Of a stretch of DNA of 64,000 nucleotides, positions 26,536 through 36,308 are shown piece by piece. Within the stretch, counting starts at the first letter, position 1, and every line of letters starts with the position of its first letter. The notes beneath the pieces were generated by a model, which saw nothing but the letters and a program-made list of their open reading frames with translations, was not told the origin of the DNA and made no database searches. Location: assembly GCF_012396585.1 (NCBI RefSeq), contig NZ_JAAXPR010000004.1, forward strand, positions 1-64,000, given 5' to 3'. A program made the position numbers and the translations under genes. This DNA is from Streptococcus ovuberis. GTDB taxonomy: Bacteria > Bacillota > Bacilli > Lactobacillales > Streptococcaceae.

Positions 26536-27534
26536 CTAGTTATCCTCTCCTAATAATGGGACACGAATGTCCATGGCAACCCCTTTTCGAGGGGCAGTCC
26601 TGACCTTAACAGTCCCCGCCATATCTGCCACACGCTCTCGGATATTTTTCAAACCATAACTGACTTCATCAACCACTTGCTGGTCATAACCGATGCCATC
26701 ATCCGTCATGCGCAAATGGAGTTCATGTTCATTTTGAAATAGATAAACCTCCAAATTGTTGGCCTGAGCATGTCGCAGCGTATTGTTGATAAATTCCTGG
26801 GCAATTCGAAATATATGGGTTTCCATATTCTTAGGAATCGCAATCTCGTCATGGTGGAACAAGACCTCAACGTCTGATTTATCCTTAACTTCCTGAAGGA
26901 TGAGTGCTAGTCCTTCTAAAAGCGTCTTGCCTTCTAACTCAAGAGGTCTTAGGTGTAAGAGCAAGATTCGCAGATCTTTCTGAGCAGTATCCACAATACC
27001 GCTAACCGTCTGAAGTTGTTGTCCAATCTGTTCTTGACTGAGATTGGCCAACTGACTAGAGACCCCAGATAAGATCATGCTTGCAGCAAAGAGTTCCTGA
27101 CTAACAGTATCGTGTAACTCTCTAGCAACACGCTTTCGCTCCTCTTCAATAATGGCCTCTCTGGTCTCCAAATCACGATTCTCAATCTGTTGCAGGGTCG
27201 TTGTTACTTCGTTCATCTTGGCTGACAAGCGTTGTAAGAGGAGATTGTATTCGTCATCTGCTTGTTTACGTAAGGGCTTGTTAGTTAAGATGCGTTTCAG
27301 TTGACGGTTAAACATATACTTCGTATTCAAGGAAGAAATCTGAACCAAGACCAGCATGACGACGGATAGGGACAGACTAAAAAGTCCGATGACCGAAATA
27401 AACTGGTAAAAAAGCAACCAGTCTTTGGTCAAAGCAGCCCAATCCATTTTCACAATAGATAAAAGGCTTGAAGCCATCAAGATAATTAACAGGACAGAAT
27501 AGCTCAAAATGAGCAGAACATTAGACTTTCTCAT
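26536..27534 (-). CDS. liaS: Sensor histidine kinase LiaS/VraS
   Basis: 332 residues. Two N-terminal transmembrane helices (about 5-27 and 42-66) with a very short outer loop mark an intramembrane-sensing kinase. A cytoplasmic coiled coil leads to the HisKA_3 domain with phospho-acceptor His141 (RVARELHDTVSQELFAAS), then a HATPase domain (FINNTLRHA, MTDDGIGYD, YGLKNIRERV). It overlaps liaF by 4 bases and is followed by liaR after one base. Together they sense envelope stress under LiaF restraint. Confidence 0.92.
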   Translation of the reverse strand: MRKSNVLLILSYSVLLIILMASSLLSIVKMDWAALTKDWLLFYQFISVIGLFSLSLSVVMLVLVQISSLNTKYMFNRQLKRILTNKPLRKQADDEYNLLLQRLSAKMNEVTTTLQQIENRDLETREAIIEEERKRVARELHDTVSQELFAASMILSGVSSQLANLSQEQIGQQLQTVSGIVDTAQKDLRILLLHLRPLELEGKTLLEGLALILQEVKDKSDVEVLFHHDEIAIPKNMETHIFRIAQEFINNTLRHAQANNLEVYLFQNEHELHLRMTDDGIGYDQQVVDEVSYGLKNIRERVADMAGTVKVRTAPRKGVAMDIRVPLLGEDN

Positions 27535-28232
27535 TGGCGACTCACCTCAATATCACCAAATAGCGTTGTGAGCACAACCTTGACTTTCTTTTGAGCATTT
27601 AAAAAATGGTGACTTTGGAATTTGACCGCCTCGTTACGGAGGTCGAGCTCAACCAAATCTAAAAAATCCAAATGACCATATATAGCTGTCGCAGACAGGT
27701 CCACTTCAACCCCAACCGGTACTACGATACGAGTCGTCCCAAAACTCTTGCGGACAATAATGACGTTATCCATGCCAGCCATGGCAACTTCTGTCAGATC
27801 AATGACATCATTGCCAAAAATACGGACTATATTGATATCGTCAAAATAATAAGTACTCGACTGGTTAAAGTAATCTCTATTGCCGAGCCATTGCATCCGC
27901 TCACGCTTAATACGCTTAGGCGCCTGATCTATGGTAACAAACTTATACTTTTCCCTTTTTTGCATCCGCGAAAAGGAATTGAGCATCATATAAACAACTC
28001 CAAAAATCAGAGCCAGAATCACATAAGGATTGGCCATTATGACAAAAAAGAGCAAGAGGGCAACGAGGGTCAGCAGGAGATTGCCGGAGTCTTTGCCGGT
28101 GTAAAAATATAGCCCTAACAGGAATAAAAAGAGTAAAAAGATGAACCTCGGGAGATCAGATGCCATGATGTCTACCATTGCCAAGGTCAAAAGAATGGCC
28201 TCAAGGGTCAAAAACAATTCAATTTTTTTCAT
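27531..28232 (-). CDS. liaF: Membrane regulator LiaF (inhibitor of LiaRS)
   Basis: 233 residues from the ATG at 28232 (AGGA seven bases before). The alternative GTG two codons upstream is less well placed. About four hydrophobic helices fill residues 5-90. The cytoplasmic C-terminal half is the conserved LiaF/DUF2154 beta-rich domain (FDDINIVRIFGNDVIDLTEVA and VKVVLTTLFGDIEVSRQ). Family role: keeps LiaS in its inactive state until envelope damage. First gene of the lia operon. Confidence 0.9.
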   Translation of the reverse strand: MKKIELFLTLEAILLTLAMVDIMASDLPRFIFLLFLFLLGLYFYTGKDSGNLLLTLVALLLFFVIMANPYVILALIFGVVYMMLNSFSRMQKREKYKFVTIDQAPKRIKRERMQWLGNRDYFNQSSTYYFDDINIVRIFGNDVIDLTEVAMAGMDNVIIVRKSFGTTRIVVPVGVEVDLSATAIYGHLDFLDLVELDLRNEAVKFQSHHFLNAQKKVKVVLTTLFGDIEVSRQ

Positions 28233-28259
28233 ATGCACATCCTAGGTATTACTTCCTCT

Positions 28260-28268
28260 ATTGTACCA
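28260..28268 (-). promoter_or_regulatory. lia operon promoter
   Basis: Minus-strand TGGTACAAT: -10 TACAAT (28260-28265) with TGn extension, about 28 bases before the liaF ATG. No good -35. I do not see an unambiguous LiaR box. Confidence 0.5.
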
Positions 28269-28302
28269 AAATTTTCATAAATACCATCCGTCTGAGGGCG
28301 TA

Positions 28303-28331
28303 AAAACTGTAGCCCAACGAGCTACAGTTTT
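28303..28331 (-). terminator. stkP operon terminator
   Basis: Perfect 11-bp stem AAAACTGTAGC (28303-28313) with GCTACAGTTTT (28321-28331), 7-base loop, directly after the stkP stop codon; the minus-strand tail is TTTTACG. Confidence 0.85.
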
Positions 28332-28334
28332 CAT

Positions 28335-30170
28335 TTATTCGTTGCCCAAGGAAGGTTCCGTTGTCACTGTCGTTTCAGAATAAACCCCGGATTTAGTCGT
28401 TGATTCGGTTGACACCGATTCATTGACATAGGAGGTGGAGGTTTCTTCCGAAGCAAAGTAGAGTATGACTTCTAAAGTAGACGGGTAAACTTCTGTAAAG
28501 GCATAGACACTTTGTGACTCTACCTTAGCGGTTGCACTGACATTTTCTGGTGCCGTTGTAATTTGATTGCTCTTAACCCCCAAGCCCACCAACACATTGA
28601 TAGCTTCCTTATAAGTTAATCCAGTCAGATTCGGCATGCTGACAGTGGACATTGCTTTAGCTACCTTAAAGGTAATCGTTTTGGGCTTGTCTAGATGGTA
28701 GATAGCCCCGGGTTCAATGGATTGCTCAATGATGGTTCCAACAGCGTAATCTGCATTTTCCACTTCTTCTATCTTAATTTTAGAGTCATCAATTCCCATA
28801 TCTGTCAACGCTGATACCACATCGCTGTAAGCTTGTCCCCTGTAATCCCCCAGTGCAAAATCTCTATCGCCTTTGGAAACAATCAACCTAACAGTTGCAT
28901 TCTTCCTTTTGCTCACACCAGCTCCTGGATCTGTTTCGATGACTAGACCCGCTTCTACTGTATCACTAGAGGCTTCTGTCACCTCACTGACTTTGAGACC
29001 TGCTGCGGTCAGGCTGGATGTTGCTTGATCGACTGTTTGGTTAGACACATCAGGCACCACAACAGTCACTGGAGTCGTCAAGAAAATAGCATACAGAGCT
29101 GCAATCGTCAAAAGGATTGCTCCAAATAAAAGTTTGTAACGCGTTTTAATACGTCTCTTGACCTTTTTAGGGATAGCTAGCTCATCACCATCATAATCGT
29201 AAGTCACTGGTCGAGCAGATGGCTGTGGCTGTACTGGAGGTGTCTGGGGTGGCCGATATTCTGTCGTTGCCTGAGATACTTTAGGCAGCACCTTGCTATC
29301 GACCTTGTTGTCCAGAAAAACAAGCTTTCGGTCATTGCGATGTTCAGGCGACAAGCTGGTGACCAGATCAGTATACATATCCTCAACGGTCTGGTAACGA
29401 TCGGATAACTTTTTAGCAGTCGCCTTAATCACCACGTTTTCAAGCGCTTGTGGGACCCTAGGGTTTTCAGCTATAATCGACGGCAGAGGCTTTTGAAAAT
29501 GCTGCAAGGCAATCGTCACCGCAGAATCTCCATCGTAAGGAATGTGACCTGTCAACATTTCATAAAGGACGATCCCCATAGCGTAGATATCACTCTGCAC
29601 AGTCGCCTTGGAGCCACGCGCTTGTTCAGGAGACAGGTAATGAACAGACCCCAACATGGAGTTCGTCTGAGTCAGACTAGTTTCTGCAAAGGCAACTGCA
29701 ATCCCAAAATCCGTGACCTTGGCTGTTCCTTCTTTGGTTAGAAGCACGTTCTGAGGCTTCAAGTCGCGATGGACAATCCCTTTTTGGTGGGCGAGACGCA
29801 TCGCCAGCAAAATCTGCGCCATGACACGGATCGCTTCTTCGTTGGCAAAGGGCGCGCGTCTAGTGATGTATTTCTTAAGATCTAAGGCATCCACATATTC
29901 CATGGCCAAATACTGCTGGCCATCTTCTTCTCCGATATCACTGATACGAACAATATTAGGATGGTCCAGATCCGCCATAGCACGCGCTTCACGCTGGAAA
30001 CGCTGAATGGCCACTGGATCCGTCTGGTAGTTAGTTCTTAAAACTTTGACAGCGACTTCTTCACCGTCGAGAATCAAGTCTCTTGCCAGATAAACATCCG
30101 CCATGCCACCACGACCAATCTGTTCAATGACCTTGTATCGTCCAGCGAATATTTTTCCGATTTGAATCAT
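28335..30170 (-). CDS. stkP: Serine/threonine protein kinase with PASTA domains
   Basis: 611 residues from the ATG at 30170, which overlaps the phpP stop codon (TGATG). The N-terminal Hanks-type kinase has GRGGMADVY, catalytic Lys42, HRDLKPQN with Asp136, and DFGIA. A transmembrane helix near 345-367 leads to three PASTA domains (about 370-437, 438-510, 511-580) and a Ser/Thr-rich tail. Family role: senses muropeptides or lipid II and controls cell division and wall synthesis. Pneumococcal StkP has four PASTA domains; only three are seen here. Last gene of the fmt-rsmB-phpP-stkP operon. Confidence 0.95.
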   Translation of the reverse strand: MIQIGKIFAGRYKVIEQIGRGGMADVYLARDLILDGEEVAVKVLRTNYQTDPVAIQRFQREARAMADLDHPNIVRISDIGEEDGQQYLAMEYVDALDLKKYITRRAPFANEEAIRVMAQILLAMRLAHQKGIVHRDLKPQNVLLTKEGTAKVTDFGIAVAFAETSLTQTNSMLGSVHYLSPEQARGSKATVQSDIYAMGIVLYEMLTGHIPYDGDSAVTIALQHFQKPLPSIIAENPRVPQALENVVIKATAKKLSDRYQTVEDMYTDLVTSLSPEHRNDRKLVFLDNKVDSKVLPKVSQATTEYRPPQTPPVQPQPSARPVTYDYDGDELAIPKKVKRRIKTRYKLLFGAILLTIAALYAIFLTTPVTVVVPDVSNQTVDQATSSLTAAGLKVSEVTEASSDTVEAGLVIETDPGAGVSKRKNATVRLIVSKGDRDFALGDYRGQAYSDVVSALTDMGIDDSKIKIEEVENADYAVGTIIEQSIEPGAIYHLDKPKTITFKVAKAMSTVSMPNLTGLTYKEAINVLVGLGVKSNQITTAPENVSATAKVESQSVYAFTEVYPSTLEVILYFASEETSTSYVNESVSTESTTKSGVYSETTVTTEPSLGNE

Positions 30171-30907
30171 CAACTACCCTCCTGGTCAATATGGACGAGT
30201 GCTACAGTGATATTATCCAAACCTCCCGCATTGTTGGCAAAACGTATCAGGGTCTCTGCCTTATCATCCAAAGATACTTCACTGACCATGATGTCGTAGA
30301 TATCCTGTTGAGAAACCATATTGGTCAAACCGTCACTATTAATGACCAGGTAATCGCCAACTTCCAGAGTCTTGATGGCAATATCAGGCTCAACTGGATC
30401 ACGTTGTCCTAATGACTGGGTAATAATATTTTTCTGCGGATGAACTGCTGCTTCTTCTGGAGTAATCTGGCCTGCACGCAAGAGCGCATTCACGAGGGAA
30501 TGGTCGTTGGTTAAGGTCAAAATCTCCTCACCACGGACCAAATGAATCCGTGAATCACCAATATGAGCAAAGATCATCTGTTGGTCAATGATGACAACTG
30601 CCTCAATCGTCGTTCCCATTCCTTGGTAGGCTTCCTCTTGCCCTTTGGCTCTAATCGTTTGGTTAACTTCTTCCAAATGAACAATAAACCACTCACGCAC
30701 ACCATTAAGGTCTGATAAATCCGTTCCTACCCAAGCGCCACCTAAAGCTGTCGCTGCGAGTTCACTAGCAATATTCCCAGCACGATGCCCTCCCATGCCA
30801 TCTGCCAGAATAATCATTTGAATACCTTGTTTATTCGTATAGACATTAACATAGTCTTGGTTATTGGAACGTTTTTGGCCAACGTTCGTCAGCAATGAAA
30901 TTTTCAT
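30170..30907 (-). CDS. phpP: PP2C-type serine/threonine phosphatase
   Basis: 245 residues starting [20 protein letters not shown]. An upstream TTG at 30928 is rejected because the family begins at this Met. PP2C metal motifs are present: [35 protein letters not shown] and [11 protein letters not shown]. It reverses StkP phosphorylation and is cytoplasmic. It lies between rsmB (23 bases upstream) and stkP (overlapping by one base), the standard streptococcal order. Confidence 0.95.
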   Translation of the reverse strand: MKISLLTNVGQKRSNNQDYVNVYTNKQGIQMIILADGMGGHRAGNIASELAATALGGAWVGTDLSDLNGVREWFIVHLEEVNQTIRAKGQEEAYQGMGTTIEAVVIIDQQMIFAHIGDSRIHLVRGEEILTLTNDHSLVNALLRAGQITPEEAAVHPQKNIITQSLGQRDPVEPDIAIKTLEVGDYLVINSDGLTNMVSQQDIYDIMVSEVSLDDKAETLIRFANNAGGLDNITVALVHIDQEGS

Positions 30908-30931
30908 ACTTGGTAAGTTTCCTTCCAATTT

Positions 30932-32248
30932 CTACATTTTTCTTCTAAATTGTGCGATAAAAAACCCATCTGTCTGATAAAGCTCTGGCGTGATCATCAG
31001 GCAACCATTCACCATTATCTCTTTCTTTTCATGACTCAGAGTAACCTGCTCAAATTCAGGATGTCGGGCTAAAAACTGCTCGACAACCTGGACATTTTCT
31101 TCAGGGGTAATCGTACAAGTGCTATAAGTTATTATACCATCTTTTTTAAGGGTTTGACAAACACTATCCAAGATAGATAGCTGAAGGACTTGTAACTCCT
31201 TGAAATCGGACAGTTGCTTATTATATCGGATATCTGGCTTACGCCTGATCAGACCAATTCCTGAACAAGGGGCATCCACTAAAATCTTATCAAAGGTATC
31301 CGGTCCAAAAATACGATGCACTTCCCTTGCATCTAATACCTGCGTCTCGACTTTATCCGATAGCCCTAGACGTTCGGCATTTTCCCGAATCAAAGCTAAC
31401 TTGTGCTCGTATAAATCAAGAGCTATGACTCGCCCCTGATTTAGGTAAGAGGCCATGTGAACCGTCTTGCCTCCAGGAGCAGCGCAAGCGTCCAAGACAA
31501 ACTCATCTCCCTTTAAGGCAAGGGTTGGTGCTACTAACTGGCTAGTCTCATCCTGGATGGCCAAGGCGCCTGTCTTAAAATAATCCGTCCCTGCAAAATG
31601 GCCTTGGTCTTTCACCAAACCATGCTTGGCTAAGACTGACGGACGACTCCCCGTTGCCGTCATAATCTCCTCAAAACGTTCTGGTTGTGTTACCCGAACA
31701 CTCGCCTTGCTCCGAAGTAAAAGGCTCTCAAATATCTTAAGGGCACGTTCAAGTCCGTAAACGTCTATCAGGTAACCAACTAGCCAAACCGGCAAAGAAT
31801 ATTGAACGGAGTAACGCTTGTTAACACGCTTAATCGTTTCAATCTCCGGGAGAGCCCCATCAAGGATTTTTCGAAGAATGGCATTGACAAACTTGTCTGC
31901 ACCCGCTTTACGTTGCTTGGCTAGGGACACGGCTTCATGGACAACTGCGCGATGAGGAATCTTATCCAGATAAAGCAACTGGTATAGACTGAGCATCAGC
32001 AAACTATAAACCCAACTGTCCAAGGTGTCTCGATCTGCGATGTAGTGAGATAGGTACCATTCCAACGTGATCTTTCGCGAGACGGTGCCATAAACCAGCT
32101 CCGTCACCAAAGCCTTATCTTGGTCACCGAGAGCGCTTCTGTTAAGTTCTTGTTTGAGCGCTAAATTCGAAAAAGCTCCTTGTTCAAAAACCCCTTCTAA
32201 GACAGTAAGAGCCGTTCCCCTCGCTGTCTTTTGCCAGTGTTTAGTCAA
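30932..32248 (-). CDS. rsmB: 16S rRNA (cytosine-967-C5) methyltransferase
   Basis: 438 residues. N-terminal NusB-like RNA-binding domain (about 1-140) and C-terminal SAM-dependent methyltransferase with [28 protein letters not shown] and the nucleophile cysteine in [11 protein letters not shown]. It methylates C967 of 16S rRNA. It overlaps fmt by 8 bases; this is part of the widespread fmt-rsmB-phosphatase-kinase block of Firmicutes. Confidence 0.95.
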   Translation of the reverse strand: MTKHWQKTARGTALTVLEGVFEQGAFSNLALKQELNRSALGDQDKALVTELVYGTVSRKITLEWYLSHYIADRDTLDSWVYSLLMLSLYQLLYLDKIPHRAVVHEAVSLAKQRKAGADKFVNAILRKILDGALPEIETIKRVNKRYSVQYSLPVWLVGYLIDVYGLERALKIFESLLLRSKASVRVTQPERFEEIMTATGSRPSVLAKHGLVKDQGHFAGTDYFKTGALAIQDETSQLVAPTLALKGDEFVLDACAAPGGKTVHMASYLNQGRVIALDLYEHKLALIRENAERLGLSDKVETQVLDAREVHRIFGPDTFDKILVDAPCSGIGLIRRKPDIRYNKQLSDFKELQVLQLSILDSVCQTLKKDGIITYSTCTITPEENVQVVEQFLARHPEFEQVTLSHEKKEIMVNGCLMITPELYQTDGFFIAQFRRKM

Positions 32249-33170
32249 AATAATCCCCCACTTTCAGGTCACGACCATTGCCATTGAGATAATCTCTGAT
32301 CTGCAGTTGAGGTTTGCCTGCAGGTTGTACCCGCTCTAAGCTCAAGGCACCCTGGCCAGTCGCAACCACTAAGCTCTGTTTGGTCTTTTCAAGGATCTCT
32401 CCCGGACGACCTTGGCCTTCCACGGGTGTAGCCTCATAAATTTTGAACCGCTCTCCATTTAGAAAAGCATGGGCCACTGGCCAAGGATTCATGCCTCTGA
32501 TCTGATTGAACACTTGACGATTGGTCTTGGTCCAATCAATCTTCTCCTGCTCAGGGGTTATATTAGGGGAGAAACTGACTTGTTCCGGATCCTGTGACTG
32601 GGGCACAATATCTCCTGCTACATAAGCAGGCAAGGTTTCGAGGAGCAATTCTCTACCGACCAAGGCTAGTTTATCAAAAAGCGTCCCAACAGTGTCCGTT
32701 TCCTCAATCGGGATTGCTCGGCTGGCAATCATATCGCCAGCATCCATCTCCTTAACCATTTCCATCAATGTCACCCCTGCCTGCTCATCACCATTGATCA
32801 GGGCATAGTGGATAGGTGCTCCACCACGATACTTAGGCAACAAGGATGCATGCACATTAACCGCAAATGCAAACTGTTTCAAGAGACGCTCTGGCAAAAA
32901 TTGTCCAAAAGCTGCGGTCACGATTCCCACTGCTGGCAGCGCCATCAGCTCCTCCAATTCCGGGCTACCCGACAATTTTTCAGGCTGATAAACAGGTATA
33001 CCGTGTGCGACAGCTACTGCTTTAACAGGCGTCAGCCGAACCTCCTTCTTGCGTCCAACCGCCCGATCTGGCTGGGTAACCACCGCAATCACTTCATAGG
33101 TTTCATCTGCCAAAAGCCCCTCTAAAACGCGAGCTGCAAAATCGGGTGTCCCCATAAAAATAAGCTTCAT
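32241..33170 (-). CDS. fmt: Methionyl-tRNA formyltransferase
   Basis: 309 residues starting [20 protein letters not shown] at 33170, after GAGG; the longer frame to 33305 adds non-homologous residues. The formyl-transfer domain contains [24 protein letters not shown] (catalytic Asn/His) and the C-terminal domain binds tRNA. It formylates initiator Met-tRNA. A -10 TATAAT at 33202-33207 (minus) lies upstream without a good -35. In most streptococci priA precedes fmt; here an AraC gene lies there, so either priA is elsewhere or the accessory region has been inserted at this point. Confidence 0.95.
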   Translation of the reverse strand: MKLIFMGTPDFAARVLEGLLADETYEVIAVVTQPDRAVGRKKEVRLTPVKAVAVAHGIPVYQPEKLSGSPELEELMALPAVGIVTAAFGQFLPERLLKQFAFAVNVHASLLPKYRGGAPIHYALINGDEQAGVTLMEMVKEMDAGDMIASRAIPIEETDTVGTLFDKLALVGRELLLETLPAYVAGDIVPQSQDPEQVSFSPNITPEQEKIDWTKTNRQVFNQIRGMNPWPVAHAFLNGERFKIYEATPVEGQGRPGEILEKTKQSLVVATGQGALSLERVQPAGKPQLQIRDYLNGNGRDLKVGDYFD

Positions 33171-33450
33171 ACACACTTGCCTCTTTTCTATAATCTTATC
33201 TATTATATCAAAAAACAAGGCTACTTGCCTTAAACTAACCTTATTTTTAAGACCGTTACAGGCGATTCCTTGCCTTTTCTTGTGCCCTTTTCCATAGCAG
33301 AGCAATCTTCTACACCTAGCTATTGGGATTAAAACTCAAAACGGCCCAATTGGAAGACAAAGGAGCAAACACAATCGACCGGTTCTCTTTGAGCCCTTAC
33401 ACGATGCATTAAACGCTAGGTACCTCCCGCCCTATTGACCGAGCATCGCC

Positions 33451-34440
33451 TTAATTTTGGAAATTGTCCCGGTACTCTGCTGGTGACATGCCTACAATTT
33501 TCCTGAAAACCTTATAGAAATAAGAAGGGTTCTCATAGCCAACTTTGATCGCAATCTTCTCTATTGGTGCACTTGTTAACGTTAAGAATTCTGCTGCGAT
33601 ATTGACTCGTTGCAGATGAATCAACTTGATAAAGGATTTGCCAGTATGCTTTTTGAGGTAAGTAGACAGGTAGTTCGGATTAAATCCAAATTCCTCTCCC
33701 ATATCTTCTAGAGTAGCCGTCGCATAATTCTTCTCAATATAAAGCAAAAGCGATAAGAGCGTATTGGACGATTTGGCGTTTTTCTGAGTCACTTGGGCAC
33801 TATTCGCCGAAAGCCGAATAAGACGAGCAAAAAGGCTCAGCAAACTCAAGCGAATGAGTTGATTGCTTTGAATATCCGTGTGGTAGTACTCCTCGATAAT
33901 ATCCAGCATGGTCTCACGAATCTTGGCATTATTTTCGGTTTTAAAAATGGTATAAGAGCCTGAAAAGTCACTATCTGCCGGTCCAAAGAAAAGCATATCA
34001 GAAAGATTCGTTCCTGTTCCTTGCCTCATGAAATCCAAATCATTGAGAGAGAAGGCTGTACTTTTCATGGCAATATTGACCACTAAGTCTTCTGAGCTAA
34101 TCTTGCGGTTACGATGGATGGTATTGGTTCCAACAACCAGAATATCTCCTTGTTGAAGTTCCAAGGTTTCATGCTCCATGACAATGTCCGCCCTGCCTTT
34201 AAGAACAACAATCATTTCCACATAATTATGAAGGTGAAACGGAACTTCTGACTCGATTGGGTTAACCGAGATTGAAATCGGTTGAGGATTGATATAAAGA
34301 TCATCACTCAGTGTGTTAAAGAATTCAAAAACAGGCTCTTGACCGATATATTGGATAGGAACTGGCCTCATCTTGTCTTGCAATTCCTCCCAATCATATT
34401 GCGGACGGTCCTGCTCCAAAAATTTTAAGATCGTCTCCAT
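33451..34440 (-). CDS. AraC-family transcriptional regulator of the first glycosidase cluster
   Basis: 329 residues: an N-terminal cupin-like sensor domain (VPFHLHNYVEMIVVLKGRADI, GDILVVGTNTIHR, residues about 60-115) and a C-terminal double helix-turn-helix (ATLEDMGEEFGFNPNYLSTYLKKHTGKSF and IEKIAIKVGYENPSYFYKVFRK). It is divergent from the GH3-GH78-pgmB-GH43 operon, so it probably activates that operon in response to a sugar. A second AraC regulator with the same layout is encoded at 61970-62953 beside the paralogous enzymes. An extended -10 (TGGTATGAT) lies at 34467-34475. Confidence 0.88.
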   Translation of the reverse strand: METILKFLEQDRPQYDWEELQDKMRPVPIQYIGQEPVFEFFNTLSDDLYINPQPISISVNPIESEVPFHLHNYVEMIVVLKGRADIVMEHETLELQQGDILVVGTNTIHRNRKISSEDLVVNIAMKSTAFSLNDLDFMRQGTGTNLSDMLFFGPADSDFSGSYTIFKTENNAKIRETMLDIIEEYYHTDIQSNQLIRLSLLSLFARLIRLSANSAQVTQKNAKSSNTLLSLLLYIEKNYATATLEDMGEEFGFNPNYLSTYLKKHTGKSFIKLIHLQRVNIAAEFLTLTSAPIEKIAIKVGYENPSYFYKVFRKIVGMSPAEYRDNFQN

Positions 34441-34539
34441 TTTGCATCACCTCTTTTTTCTATCCTATCATACCATATTTTGTAAAAAGAACTACGAAAT
34501 GAACACACAAGCCATTAAATTTCACACTAGTTTATGGAC

Positions 34540-34556
34540 ATAAAAACGATTACAAT
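34540..34556 (+). promoter_or_regulatory. cre box overlapping the -10 of the GH3-GH78 operon
   Basis: ATAAAAACGATTACA (34540-34554) fits the cre consensus WTGNAANCGNWNNCA with one mismatch (G to A at position 3). TACAAT (34551-34556) is the likely -10, about 30 bases before the GH3 start codon. CcpA binding here would block transcription. Confidence 0.6.
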
Positions 34557-34585
34557 AGGAGTAATGAATACTATGGAGGTCCTAT

Positions 34586-36289
34586 ATGGTCGACTTACGT
34601 CAAAAACCTTATTTACTCACAGAAGAACAGATTGCATTCGTGGAGACTTCTGTCCAAAACTTATCCATGGAAGACAAAATCGGACAGCTCTTCTTTGTCA
34701 TCGGGCAGGACGAAGATCAAGTAGATTTAGCCCAGTTTATCAGCAAATACAGACCTGGCGGGATGATGTATCGTCCTGGTCCAGCTGAAAAATTAAGGGC
34801 ACAGATTGCCAAAATTCAAGACTATAGCAAGTACCCTCTTTTTCTCGCGGCTAACCTTGAATCGGGTGGCAATGGCATTATCTCGGAAGGAACCTGGTTT
34901 GGCAATCCCCTTCAAATCGCAGCGACTGATCAGACAGACAATGCTTATCAACTCGGGCGTGTGTCAGCTTACGAAGCTAGCCAGGTTGGTTGTAACATGT
35001 CCTTTGCACCGATTATCGACATTGATAGGAACTTTCGAAATCCGATCACCAATACGCGAACTTATGGCAGCGATAAGGACCGTGTCCTTGCCATGAGTCA
35101 GGCGCAAATCAAAGGTTTTGAAGAAAACCATATCATCCCGGTCATTAAGCACTTCCCAGGGGATGGCGTTGATGAAAGGGATCAGCACCTCTTGTCGAGC
35201 GTTAACAGCCTCTCTGCTGACGAATGGATGGACAGTTTTGGTCACATCTATAAAACCTTGATTGACCAAGGCGCTCCAAGTGTCATGATTGGGCATATCC
35301 TACAACCAGCCTGGGAACGTAAATTACAACCTGGTATTGCTGATAAGGATTTGCGTCCTGCGTCCGCTTCACCTCTTTTGATCAATGGCCTCTTGCGCCA
35401 CGAACTCGGTTTCAATGGCCTTGCCATCACCGATGCAACGGCTATGATTGGTTACAATGTGATTCTGCCTCGCACAGAGCTTTTAGTAGCATCCATCAAT
35501 GCTGGTATTGATATGATCCTTTTCAACAAAAACATTGACGAGGATTACCAAGCAGTGAGACTTGCTGTTGAAAATGGCGTGATTTCTTCAGAACGTCTCG
35601 ATGAGGCAGTGACCCGTATCCTTGCAACCAAGCTTTCTCAAGGCTTAATGGATGCCTCTGGCCACTACACCTTCCCAGTCCCTGACACTATCACCCTCAA
35701 GTCTGAAGAGCATCTCAAGCTATCTGAAGCTGTTGCCGACCAAGCTGTCACCTTGGTCAAAGACCGGGACAACCTCTTGCCATTAACTCCCGAAAAATAC
35801 CCTCGTATTCGTCTCACCGTCCTTGGTGATACTGATGGTGGCGGGTTTAAAGAAGGCGGCAAGGTCACCGACCTCTTTAAAGAAGGCCTTGAGGCACAAG
35901 GTTTTGAAGTCACTCTCTACGGTGAAAAAGGCCTAGACTTCCACGAAATCTTTGAAGAAGGCGTCGCCGACCACAAGGCTAAATTTGATTTGGCACTTTT
36001 TATCGCTAATGTTGAAACAGCAAGCAACCAAACAACGACTCGCCTCAATTGGATTCAACTGATGGCAGCAAACGCTCCATGGTATATGCGTGATATTCCG
36101 ACAGTCTTTGTATCAACTGCAAATCCTTACCATCTCTTTGACGTTCCTTACGTCTCAACCTTCATCAACGCTTATACTGGAAATAAAGGAACTGTCAAAG
36201 CAACGCTTGACAAATTGGCAGGTCACTCTCCCTTTAAGGGCATTAGCCCAGTAGACCCATTCTGTGGTGATTTCACCGCCAAACTCTAA
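34586..36289 (+). CDS. NagZ-like glycoside hydrolase family 3 enzyme
   Basis: 567 residues without a signal peptide, so cytoplasmic. The TIM barrel has the NagZ-type loop KHFPGDGVDERDQH, whose Asp199-His201 pair replaces the Glu acid/base of other GH3 enzymes, and the nucleophile Asp283 in GLAITDAT. A C-terminal (alpha/beta)6 domain follows (residues about 360-567). Family knowledge: enzymes with this dyad act on beta-N-acetylglucosaminides, and some are in fact phosphorylases. Here the context is rhamnosidase, beta-phosphoglucomutase and GH43 rather than wall recycling, so another substrate is likely. ATG follows GGAGG. The next gene begins 19 bases after the stop. Confidence 0.85.
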   Translation: MVDLRQKPYLLTEEQIAFVETSVQNLSMEDKIGQLFFVIGQDEDQVDLAQFISKYRPGGMMYRPGPAEKLRAQIAKIQDYSKYPLFLAANLESGGNGIISEGTWFGNPLQIAATDQTDNAYQLGRVSAYEASQVGCNMSFAPIIDIDRNFRNPITNTRTYGSDKDRVLAMSQAQIKGFEENHIIPVIKHFPGDGVDERDQHLLSSVNSLSADEWMDSFGHIYKTLIDQGAPSVMIGHILQPAWERKLQPGIADKDLRPASASPLLINGLLRHELGFNGLAITDATAMIGYNVILPRTELLVASINAGIDMILFNKNIDEDYQAVRLAVENGVISSERLDEAVTRILATKLSQGLMDASGHYTFPVPDTITLKSEEHLKLSEAVADQAVTLVKDRDNLLPLTPEKYPRIRLTVLGDTDGGGFKEGGKVTDLFKEGLEAQGFEVTLYGEKGLDFHEIFEEGVADHKAKFDLALFIANVETASNQTTTRLNWIQLMAANAPWYMRDIPTVFVSTANPYHLFDVPYVSTFINAYTGNKGTVKATLDKLAGHSPFKGISPVDPFCGDFTAKL

Positions 36290-36308
36290 ACAAGGAGATC
36301 TCTTTCAC

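Noticed and set aside
33171..33305. Extended fmt start at 33305
   Set aside because: The extra 45 residues are not part of the family, and the -10 at 33202-33207 lies inside them.
36264..36308. Rhamnosidase start inside the GH3 gene
   Set aside because: AAGGAG and the family N-terminus place the start at 36309.
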